Positions 1 to 10,683 of a stretch of DNA of 64,000 bases are shown here, in pieces. Origin of the DNA: Onchocerca volvulus (Eukaryota > Nematoda > Chromadorea > Rhabditida > Onchocercidae); contig HG738140.1 in NCBI GenBank assembly GCA_000499405.2, positions 5,880,701 to 5,944,700 of the forward strand, in the 5' to 3' direction. The stretch's first letter is position 1. Every line of letters begins with the position of its first letter. A model generated the notes under the pieces. The model ran no database searches. It saw only the letters and a program-made list of their open reading frames with translations, and was not told the origin of the DNA. The translations under genes and the position numbers were made by a program.

Positions 1-223
1 GGTAAAAAAAAAATGCATCTGTTTTATTCCAAATGAAAATACAGTTATATAAAAAAAAAATGAAGAATGAAGGGAACTAACCATAAAATTATTCGTTCAT
101 AACTTAACAATAAAAAAACCAAATATTCAAAGTAACTATCAGCTACATTTCAACACCTTTAATATCGAGATCTTAAAACATTATTCTACGAAAGAAAAAA
201 AAAAAGTACACGAAAAATCTTAC

Positions 224-1826
224 CAATCGCTTGATAAGGCCAAAATTTTTTCCATACATTTGCATACCTCTTTCGAAAAGTTCGCAATCCTAAATGTATG
301 CATGTGTACCAAATGACAAGACCCATTATATTACAAAAAAAAAAAATCACGAACCTGATCATTCCACTTAGCAGGATTTGGTCCAACACTTTTCAAAGGG
401 GCATTAGCACGTGGAAATGGATAACTGGCCAATGCCATATTCGCATTGTATTTTGCACTCAACAGAGCTCTAAATAAATATTAAACCATATGGTCAATTA
501 AGCAGCAGTAAAAGTTCAAAAAAAAAAAAGATGTTTTATCTTAATACACAAATAAACTTACTTCAAAGCGTCTTCATCATCTTTTACAGGAAAACTTCGA
601 TTTGAATTTCCAGATTTACGCGTTTCGACCGAGAAAGATGAATCACTGCTTTGCAATACCCTATCGTAGTAATTCTTTAAATATTCTTCCACTTTCTTCA
701 TTGATATATCATTATGAGGTGACCATAAAAGCATTTCACGCTCTCCTGTATAAAATTGAAAATCTATAACCAGTTATGAAAATCAATTTATTACCTGTAA
801 AATAAAAACACTAGGAATATCTCACGTGGACTTTTGGGATCTGCTGATATTGTATCAGGAACAGAGGCTTGATACATCGGTCCTTGTCTCACAATCCTTC
901 GCCAACGATCAGGCGGCACATAATCAATATCTTCTTCATTGTCATCAACATCCGAAAAGTAGCCATGCTCTTTTTTTCTTTTTTTGGAAGATATGTCTGG
1001 AGATGCAGCTACATCTAAAGGGAAAAACTGCGAAATTTCAAAGAGAAATTTCGATTTTGCAACCAGAAAAAAAAAAAAAAGATGAATATATAACTGAACT
1101 AACTATACTATGTATCTGCTAAAAAAAAATTCCATATTTCAAATCTTGATTTCAACGAAGAAAGTGCAACCGAATATACATGTGACACTACCAACTAGAA
1201 AACTAAATGTAATTCCGTACGCGGAAATAATTTTAAAAAATTCGTTAAATCGTAAAATCCAATATATACAATTATCTTAAAACGTTATTTTAAAAAAAAT
1301 GAAAAAACTGAATATCTGTAGTTAACGAAAAGCGAAGGAGTAACTGACAGAATGAAATCAGTCTTTAAAATGTTCTATAAATCAAAAAGATGAGAAAAGT
1401 GCAAATAAGGAAATGTACCTGATTCTGTGAAATCAGAATTCACATTTGTATCACATGTGCCTTCCGATTTACGAGTATCATTTGATGTAGATGAGGACTG
1501 GGAATCATCATACTCTTCTTCGGCAACCGCGTTGCAATATTTCTGCCTTAATTCTTCAATGGACAAATTTGCATCATCTTCTAGCAATTTAAGCTCATCT
1601 TGATAGTTTTCTTCCAGTTGCAACATTTCTTCCTCGTCCAGCGTACCTGCAAATCCGGAAAAAATTGTAAAAGAATTTCTCACATTTCAACCATAACGAA
1701 ATGCTTTCTCAAACTTCAGATTACCGCCAGAAGCAACCAAATGTTATTACCCTCATCATCATATGCTTCATCGCCTTCTTCATAATCATCTTCGGTTCGA
1801 GAATCGGAATGCTCCTCCTCGGTCAT
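224..1826 (-). CDS. mier-1: MIER1-like ELM2/SANT transcriptional co-repressor (3' part outside window)
   Basis: Six in-phase exons: 1826-1751, 1646-1419, 1014-826, 745-562, 469-355 and 289-224, 286 codons so far. The N-terminus is strongly acidic (starts MTEEEHSDSRTEDDYEEGDE), followed by a helix resembling the MIER1 acidic-region repeat (NLSIEELRQKY against MIER1 MPIHELLSLYG) and a basic KKRKKE nuclear-localisation-like run. An ELM2 domain follows at about residues 148-235 (GPMYQASVP, then MLLWSPHND, then DDEDALKALLSAKYNANMAL). The last visible exon opens a SANT domain (WNDQDCELFERGMQMYGKNF). ELM2-SANT proteins of this family recruit class I histone deacetylase in the nucleus. The start was chosen as the first Met before the acidic run; a TTTCAG acceptor near 1878 lies about 50 bases upstream and may be a 5'UTR intron or trans-splice site. 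The rest of SANT and the C-terminus lie beyond position 1. Confidence 0.85.
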
Positions 1827-2589
1827 TTCTCGTTGATTCAATTGCAGCAGCAATATTGTTAGTTGTGGTAACAATACCTGAAATGTAGAGCAATTTAGCA
1901 AAACTTTCTAATTTATATTCCTGGAAAATTTCTCAGGAATCATTGGAACTTATACATTCGAACCATAAGCTCAAGAAAAAATTCCAAGAAGCGAGGACAC
2001 AAATATATATGTTAAAACAAACACAGTATGCACAAGGAACATGAAAATACAAGATACGTGAAATACGTAAATCCAACCGCACACACCGCCACCGACTATG
2101 AATGACCAAACTGAATATCCCACTGATCACCGCCCACGGGAAGCCGATCCGCAGGTATGAATTACCAGGCTGAATACTCGATCAGACGTACGCTACTATG
2201 CGACAAAAGTCAAACGATTGAATGGTAGCGATGCGAAAATATCTGTCCTGCGAAATTCTAATTTTGTCACAAGAGAATTCGTGTGGAATTTTGCTATTAA
2301 TGATACTGCTGTGAGATTCAGATTGGCTGAACATCGCAATACATAAAACATTAGAATTATAAAAACACAGGACAATGCCTAGTAAAGGAGATATGCATCG
2401 CGTCATCTCTTCTCTAATCAAATAACGTAATATCTCCAAGAACTGATCTTTTTGTTAGCGAAGACATAAAAAATCATTGCAAGATTTTCATAAACATTCA
2501 AGTAATATGCTTTTCTTTCTTTCTTCTCTCCTGTGTAATACGCTTATCAGAGCCAACATTTCAAGATATGAATTCAATGGTATAACACA

Positions 2590-3320
2590 GTATAAAAATG
2601 TAAATCTCACATAACTTTGCAACTTCTTCACCGATTGCTTTCAAATTTTGACATAATCTTGCATTCAAATAGGCGCATTTACTTCCTTTTATTTTTCACA
2701 TCTCCGGCAGGTAAAAGTAAGCGGTCATCGATTGATTCGAAATTCTCATACAATGTTGCATTCGAATGTGCGCGTCTTATATAGATAAGGCGCGTAATTT
2801 AAGCTTTTCGTTTATTTTTTGATTTGTAAGAATGCAATTTCGTCACAGAAATGTCGAGATTGTGGTGATGTATAGTGAAATAGCAATCAAAGACACGATC
2901 TAATATTAGAAATCAGAGAAGTGATCCATAAATTCAAGCAATTTATGGATCATTTCAGTGTTTCATCAAGCAATTTATGGATCACTTCTTTGATTTCTAA
3001 TATTAGATCGTATCTTTGATTACCTTTTTGTCATAGGTGTTTGTTGTTCATTTTGACCGAACCTTTCAATTTCTTTACCGATTGGTTTGAAAATTTGGAA
3101 CAATGTTGCATTCGAATAAACGCGTGGTTTTATATAGATATACCTGCTTTTTTTATCTCTCACGCCTATGACAGGTAAAAGTAAATGACTGAACTGAATC
3201 TATTAATCACGCTTTATGCGAAATAGACTACCGTATTCCAATGCAATGTTCTGTCAAAATTTCAAAGCAATAGTTAAAAATTTTGGGATATTTAAGATTT
3301 TGAACAAACGAACATTTAGA
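2590..3320 (+). mobile_element. non-autonomous or truncated Helitron-family fragment
   Basis: The left side shares with the 21594-25231 element the run TTCAAATTTTG, the motif AATAGGCGC, the GGTAAAAGTAAG block and TTAAGCTTTTCG-like sequence in the same order. The right side ends with TTTAAGATTTTGAACAAACGA, which is the block found shortly before the 3' terminus of the intact-ended element. The GC-rich terminal hairpin and CTAA end are absent, so the 3' tip is lost. It has no coding capacity. Limits are approximate to about 20 bases. Confidence 0.7.
2884..3023. repeat. long imperfect palindrome inside Helitron fragment
   Basis: Arms 2884-2935 and 2972-3023 are reverse complements over about 52 bases with roughly three mismatches. 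The 36-base spacer carries an extra partial copy of the arm end (AATTTATGGATCATTTCA). The corresponding part of the 21594-25231 element (about 22090-22160) has only one arm, so the palindrome arose by local inverted duplication in this copy. Confidence 0.85.
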
Positions 3321-3344
3321 CTGTTATTATCTTTACCACATAAT

Positions 3345-3960
3345 TTTTCAGCAGTAGCAATAGTCCAACAATTCAATTGAGTAGTTTCGAGTTCAAGTTC
3401 AAGTTCAGTTACAAGTCAATTTTGACAACAGCTCAAGTGCAATCGATCTGTTCTAGTTCATCCAAATAATATCTCGCAGAAGATCAAACTTGGGCGTCGT
3501 ACTCGCGCATTGGAACGAGCATAATGACCAACTGCAAATCAAATTGAGGAAGAACGGGTATCAATCAGTGAACGAGTGAAGAAGACAAAGAATGGCTCAA
3601 ATGCGTGCCGAAGAAACAGCACAGCGACGCGCAGCCAGACTTGAGTGTGAACGGTTGCAAGCACGGCGATCGTTTTCTGTAGCTTCAGTCTCAATAGAAT
3701 GAACGCGACAGGCTAAGAGCGGCTGAAAGAGTGAAAAACAACAAATCGCTGTCAAATACGACTCAGTGCTCAGCAGTCACACGATTACAATCTTTTTTCA
3801 TTCGATACAGCTCAACTATAATTTGAGTCGGCATGTTCTCATCGGCATTATGACTGAAGTGTATCCTTATTATAAAAGCTTCATTGGTCAATAAGCGCCG
3901 AAGCTTTAATGGAGGAATATGAAGAATCTCATTCAAGCAGTTTGGCTGCTTTACCATCGT
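3345..3960 (+). mobile_element. fragment of Helitron coding region (N-terminal part)
   Basis: Parallels positions about 22540-22990 of the larger Helitron: shared GATCAAACTTGG/GATTAAACTTAG, AAATTGAGGAAGAA, GGCTCAAATGCG and CACACGATTACAAT blocks occur in the same order. It corresponds to the basic, charged N-terminal region before the Helitron Rep domain. All frames are interrupted, so it is a relic. Confidence 0.65.
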
Positions 3961-5429
3961 TTCGGGTTTGTTGCAAATATTTATTTAATGCCAATTGTTA
4001 TATCATTCAAAAATCACAAGATAAGGCTTTTGTTTCTTCTTTTTTTCATTTTCAATTTATTTAAATCCACAGAAATTCTATTTGAAGATTAAGACCCTTA
4101 TCAAATGAAGACTGAGTGATGTCGATAGATTATCGTAATTAGCAAAGTTCTATGGAATATAGATCGTAACTGCCATTACCGGTTAAGATGAAATGGAACA
4201 AATCATGGTAGTTAAGATGATTGGCAGCTTAATTTTACTTTTTGGGACCCATAGGTTCTGGAATGCTCGAAAGTTTCTTCTTTTTGTTTTCATTTTGATT
4301 CAATCGAGAAAATTTTTGGTCCAACGAAACGAATGAAAGCCATATTAATAAAGTCAAGAATTTTAAATCATGCGCTACAGAATACGAACATCGTTAAGGT
4401 ATACAAGACTTCTAATCATTATTGCTTAAATGATCATATTTCTTTGCATTATTTTCAAAAGCAGCGCCTGCAGTGTATCATATATTAAATCACATTCGAA
4501 ATAATGTTGATGATACTTATATTTAGTATACATATAATTGCTTATTTCTGATCATTAATTTGCTGCAAAATTTTTTGCTAACTCTTTATTTTCAATTCCA
4601 CTTAATTTTTGAGTTTTTTTAAAAATTTCAATTTCATCTCAGTTTTGTTTTGTAAATTTTCCTCTTTAAAATAAAGTTAGATTTTATTTCTATCATAATC
4701 AGATTTTTCACTAGTCGTCTAGTACTACAATATTTTATAAATTTTCACATATCTTAGAGATGTTGCACAGATGCATAAATACTAATAATACAGAACCTAA
4801 CATAAGTGTCATTTTAAACAAATTGGAAGCAAAACATTATCGATAAACGCAAAACTACAATATTATCCATAAATCAATTAAAACAAATCTTATTTGATGT
4901 CGATCAAAGCAAATCTTAATCAATAACAGGATCGTCCTAAAACACATTTATATTCAAACATAATCAAATCATCTAGTGATTCAATGATCAGACGAAAAAT
5001 ATTTACTGCTCTGGAGAAAACAATTCAAATATCTCGGCAAACTTCTATAAATTCTGCAAATTGCATGCTGGTTCTTTCTTTTGTGTTTTCAACTCTCTGT
5101 CTTCTTTATGTTATGCTATTCAGAAACAAATATTTATAAAGCTACATAAATATTTAACTATTCACCTCTTTTCTGGATGAAATCAGTTTTGCTCATCATA
5201 AACATATATTACAAACAAAGTTTATTGTCTTTTTTTCTCTTTTTCTGATCTCTCCTATTTTTCTTTTGTTTGTAGAAGATTCCTCGTTCGTAAGCATATG
5301 AAAAGTGCAAATTCATATTATTTACAGCACTTTGATGTCATATCACTAGAATATAATAGTTCTCAATGAAAGAGCGGTCTGGAAAATATCACAGCAATAT
5401 TTTAAAACAAAATACATACACAACATGAA

Positions 5430-7921
5430 CTATACATGTTTGGCTCTGGTGAATACGACAGGAATGTCACGAATGGAAGACCACCGAGGTACTTTAGAAC
5501 GCTTTTTTTTTAATTTGTCGCTGGCTGAATCAGAGTTTTTTGTCCCATTATTAAATACTACTAGCTTCGATATGGCTCCACATCCTTGAATGCAAGCATC
5601 CTCTACCGCATTAATCCGTTCCTGAAACGTTTCTTAGTAGAATATTTGCGTGAAAGGCATTCAATTACTCTTTTTCTGCCCTTGTCATCTCCATGCCATC
5701 ATTTTATGTGATTACTACTAATCAACAATGATATTGTCTAGTGTTTTGAAGTCTCATTTCATATTTCAATACAATATGTTACACGTTTGTTTTTTGCTAG
5801 TAGAAACGGATTAAATAAAACACCCAAAAAATAAGGCTTATAATCAGAGAGTCAGGTTAGTCTTTATCATAATTCGATTTCATCCAGTTTTTTCATTCTT
5901 CATCACGAATAGTCAATTATTTGACAATACTTTAACGATAATAATGGGAAAATATATTTATTATTTGGTTTGACCATCTAAATCTTTATCTCCACTTTGG
6001 AAAATGAAGTTAAGAAGAAATTTCTCATTTGCAAAACTATTCCAATCACTTTCTGCTTCATGTTTTTAAGTAAAAATGGAAATTCTTTCTAGTTTCTCTC
6101 TTCTTCTTCACCATGATTTCTTCAAAGTAATTTACTAGAGACTTCTATCCTGATTTACAATTATTTCTTGTTATACTTGAGAAATATATTCTGGCATTAC
6201 TTTTAGCTAAATTGAAAGAGTGGAGATCACAGCCATGAAAATTTAAAAATATTTTCTAATTTTCTCAAAGTAGCTTAGGCATTAAATGCTCTATCATAAC
6301 GACGGAATTCTGAATAAAGAATGCTTAGCAAAATGATGTATTTCATACCATACTCATTGTACACCATTATATCAGTTGTTTGGTTAAGAAAGAGATAATT
6401 TGAATTATTAAGCTTATTTTGTATTTTAGTACATTCTAGTATATATTCCAAAACACTAGAAAGGCTATATTCACATCAATGAATAAGAAGACATTTGCAT
6501 CGGAGCCATTAGTAAAAAGTGGAATATGTAAAAGTCTTTATATGCATAGCATCCTTTTAATTGTTTTATTGTATTCAAGCTACGTGATACATAAGAACTA
6601 ATCATAAAATGGAAGTTTTTTTTTTGATTATACCTGTAATAATAAAAAAATTGACAAACCAATATCAAACTGAGGGTATCATTTTCTAATTGATCGTTAA
6701 ACTTTTCCTGAAATGAAGAATTTTTTTTTTCCACAAGAGAGAAAATTTTAAAACGAAAATATTTCCAGAATTTGTCCACTGCTTTCAATCAATATAGTAC
6801 AGCAGTAGAGGCCAAAAATTTCCGTGACTTCAACCTACATACATATATATATATATAACTTTTGCAATCAAAGATAACATAAACAAAACACAATCTTTTT
6901 TGCAACGTTTGAAATAAAAAATTATTCTGCATAAAATAGTAGCATCTATGAAGGGATAATATTGTCAGAATCAAAGTTCGAATATTAATGGAGATATGAA
7001 GTTGGACTTTACTTGTATTTTATCAGCGATACCGCTAATTTGTGATTCGATATCCTCTAGTCGAGTATAAAGCAATGAGGATGCGTTCCAAGTAGGTGTA
7101 CCTGGCGATGAGGTCATTATACGTAACATATCGATATCTAACTTGATCCTGTTCAATTCATGTTTAATTATTTCCAGTTCTCGAGTCACAACTTCGTGCC
7201 TTGGATCATCTGTAATGATGATTTGTTTCGAATGAGAACTATGGTTCACTCAACTTGACCTATCTTTAAAATTGACAAAGAAGTTATCGAAAATTGTCAA
7301 AAGTGAATGAAAGAATAAATACATGAAAATCATTGGTAATTTTAATGAAATTACTGTGTAACTGTTCCAGTTGCGACCAAATATATGAGGTGAAGAAGCC
7401 CAGAAAAGCAATAGCGACAACTGAAGCAGACAATAGCAACATCAGAATAGTTTGAATATTACAATTTTGCTGCCTTACGATTACTGTCCCTGCACTTTGC
7501 CGCGTTCTGCAAAAATATTTGTTAGAAGCTTAGTTCAATATAACAATGTGTCTCAGCCTTGCTGAAAAAAATCTTTCAAATTCTCTGAAAATGATAGTTA
7601 CTGCAAGAGCATATTGTGGTTTTTTTCATATGATCCGTTACCAACAAAAAAGAAGAAAGTAGTCCAATTTTATACGAAGTTTTAAAAATCCTAATTTCCT
7701 TGAAAATAGTAAAAATACTTCTTCAGAATAATTTTTGCATAATCCTATTTTGAAAGAAGGAAACTAAGAAGTTAGAAAGTGTTCTGAATAGAGAAAACTA
7801 ACTTTGAGAATAATCCTGATCTTTCTTTACGAACATTTGCAGTAGGTAAATCAAGATCGGGTATATCAGAGTCATCCGAATCAAGCAATAAACCATCTTT
7901 CTGCCCCATTTTCGATGCCAT
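5430..7921 (-). CDS. predicted single-pass membrane protein with coiled coil, unrecognised
   Basis: Five exons join in phase: 7921-7803, 7506-7355, 7209-7013, 6707-6660 and 5621-5430, giving 235 residues. Residues 1-40 are hydrophilic and acidic (LLLDSDDSDIPDLDLP). A hydrophobic segment follows at about 58-82 (TILMLLLSASVVAIAFLGFF), then an amphipathic helical stretch (VTRELEIIKHELNRIKLDID) with coiled-coil character to about residue 170. The tail is basic (SDKLKKKRSKVPRW) and ends FTRAKHV. With no signal peptide and acidic residues before the membrane segment, topology is uncertain; a type II arrangement is plausible. The third intron (6660 to 5621) is the longest and the least certain join, although the last exon has a clean acceptor, an open frame and a stop. 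I do not recognise the family. Confidence 0.6.
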
Positions 7922-8264
7922 ATTATTGCTGCTTTGTATAAAAGTATAATTAATACATCATTCTTCCAGTTTTTTCTTAGCAGCTTAAAGCTCTCCTCAA
8001 GACGATAATATAATCAAAGCAAATCTTAAATTGAAACATAACAAATTCTAAATTCTGAATATTTCCATCAAAAAATCACCATAGCAACTGATCGAATAAA
8101 AAATTACTTTTAAAACTTATGACAACCATAAAATTAAATTTGCTCATTTTTAGATTTCCGAATTGGCTCGACCTTAAGGCTTATTTGTCTCTTAAAGCTA
8201 TTATGAACTTCTAAGTTAACTTCAAAGCTGATTTTACCTATCCTTTGAGTAAAGAAACACGTAG

Positions 8265-8309
<45 letters not shown>
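8265..8309. repeat. poly-A tract, 45 bases
   Basis: An uninterrupted run of A. It may be the tail of an old retrocopy, but no coding or SINE-like body is recognisable next to it. Confidence 0.9.
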
Positions 8310-8310
<1 letters not shown>

Positions 8311-9189
8311 GAACAATCAAACAACAGCTGTCTCCATTTTTAATGTAATCAAATTTGTAAAATAAGAATAAAGATATTTTGATTTGATATATACAATGAT
8401 TTTAAGGAAATTTACTATCTTTCAGTTAGACTGCAATCACTTAGAATTGAAATCTATTCAGTAATATTAAGAATTTCAAAAATGAGAATCTAAGTTTATT
8501 TCGTTAACCAATAAAGAATTAATTGACCATATGAAGGAGACAAGAAAAAGAATTTCTCAATATAATATTTAAAAAAGATGTGGAATAGACGTAAAAGGAA
8601 AACGTAAAATAAGCGTAAAAAGAAATTATGAGAGAACGAAATTAATCTAATTGATCAATTAATTAAATATCATCTGTTTCCATTGTTTTCATTCATTAAT
8701 CCGCATCTTACACAACAATCAGCTAAAAAAATATGAAATCAAGAAAATATGGCACAGAATAAAAATGAAATGGTGAAATGAGACATGATTTGGGCATTAG
8801 GGAGAGTTTCGACATGGCAATTTAAGGAAGCTTAGGCCCATCTTTTTCAAAGAAATATGGCCAAGTGTCGGCTTGTTAGCTATCCAATCAAATGGTTTAT
8901 CAATCATAAGTTATCCATACATCTTCCAACTTCGAAAATAATGCTGCAAATTGTATAGCCCCAACTAATCCCTTATGAAATGACTGACTAACTACGAAAA
9001 AGTTTTTCTGTCCATTCGTGAGCCTAATCCATAGCCCATATGTCATCATGTAAATTTGATCAGCAATATATCGTTTTTCTTCAGTCCGTTGATATTTTTG
9101 AAAATATTATGATGAAATCATTCTAGAGTAATTCATCATTAAATGCCAAAATTTTAGAATTTTTTTAGAAAATTTTAGAACAAATAATA

Positions 9190-9254
9190 ATTGTTGGATT
9201 TATAGTTTTATTTTTCTTTTAAATTGTTGGATTTATAGTTTTATTTTTCTTCTT
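9190..9254. repeat. 33-base tandem duplication
   Basis: The unit beginning ATTGTTGGATTTATAGTTTT occurs twice head to tail, nearly identical, in an intergenic stretch. Confidence 0.85.
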
Positions 9255-10683
9255 ACTTTTTTTTTTAATATAGTTACTAAATTTTTGAATATATACTAAA
9301 GGAATAGAAATCTTAGAATACATGCTAATTTTTTGGCATTATCCTATATTTATTTGATAAAAAACTAAGTATCCAAAGAACTGAATTGGAATAAAATGAA
9401 AGGTATTTCATGAAAATAATCAGCTAGCGTTACTTTTCAAAAAAAGATTGAGACTGCATAAATCAATCGGTTTAAATGTTTTACTCCCCGAATAAATGGA
9501 AAACACAAATCTTTTGTAATAGGCTCTAAATAGAGATAGAGCATTTACAAAAAAAGACGCAAAATTAGCAATAGTGAAGACAAACTTTGAAGAAAAAATT
9601 ATAATGCTTTGCATTTTAATGCAACATCATATGATGTTTTTTTGTTTTTTATTTCTGAACTCTCCAGAAGATTCAATTAGAAAAAATTCAATTAAAAAGC
9701 TCTGCAATTTGATAAAATAAGCAAATCTAATAGGAAAGAATATATTTTAATGATATTATAAAAAGATAGAAATAGGATGAAGACGATTCAAACGTAATAT
9801 TCTTTTTTTTTTTAAAGGACGGATCAATCTTCTCTATTCAGAAAAAAATGTGCAAAAATTCACTAAGAATGACCGGCAAAACATATGAATCCAAAAATTC
9901 ATGTAAATTCTAAAGTCGATGGAAAGACTGATTGAGTAATCGGAGTTAAAACTTTGAAAATACTGTTCACTTTCCCATTTTTTTTAAAAGAAATCTTTCA
10001 GAAAGAGACAGGCCTTTAAAGAGAAAATTAAAAAAGAAGATGAAAGAAAAGAACGAACAAGGTGAATAATCGGAATGAAATGAACCAATGAGTTGAAGAG
10101 CAGTTATAGCAGCACAGAACAATAAAATAAATACAAAACAAAAATTACATTCAAACATGAAATTATGCACAGTGAATAAATCAAGAAATTTCTCTAAAAT
10201 CGATCAGATCAGCGACACCCACAATGCGACTCATTGTAGAATGTAACAATCCACAGCCGTTGTGTGATCCCTGTGCAGCCTATAATCAAACTTATCAACG
10301 TTTATGATAAATTAGATGGGAGACAGAGTCAAATCAATCCGCATACCCTTCTGTCTCTCAGTCTCGTGAAAATTCATCAGCATTATCCAGACTATCTTAC
10401 CAGTAGGGAGATAAACCAGTTGACCATGAAACACTGTCATATATGCCTTTCTGAATGAAAGACTTGAATAAAAGATTTAGAAATAGATCCATCTAACTAC
10501 TGCATTTAAATTAAGATTAAAAAATTACCAAAATGAATTTGTTTCAAAATTTGTAATAATCAGATGCATAGCGACTAGAGTAATTCCACTACAGATATAT
10601 CGGTTCGAATCAATATTTAACAACTTTCAATAAATAACTAGAAAAATAAAATAAAACATGCAATTCCTCAACTTTATTTCACT

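Larger units (their letters stand above)
1827..5429. other. intergenic region upstream of mier-1, with Helitron debris
   Basis: No host coding exon with usable splice sites was found. The stretch contains two Helitron-derived fragments (2590-3320 and 3345-3960), listed separately. The remainder is A+T-rich sequence without a recognisable gene. Confidence 0.6.
7922..10683. other. intergenic, A+T-rich, no gene seen
   Basis: Only short low-complexity open frames occur. The stretch holds a 45-base poly-A run and a 33-base tandem duplication, listed separately. No conserved domain, RNA gene or transposon signature was seen. Confidence 0.55.

Noticed and set aside
3763..3957. Minus-strand 64-codon frame
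   Set aside because: It is antisense to a Helitron coding relic and similar to the antisense of the matching part of the larger copy (22841-23113), so it is a shadow frame.
8134..8316. Open frame starting with a poly-Phe run
   Set aside because: It is only the translation of the 45-base poly-A tract and its flank.
10590..10625. GGTTCGAATC, resembling the T-arm of a tRNA
   Set aside because: The flanking 70 bases do not form acceptor, D or anticodon stems.
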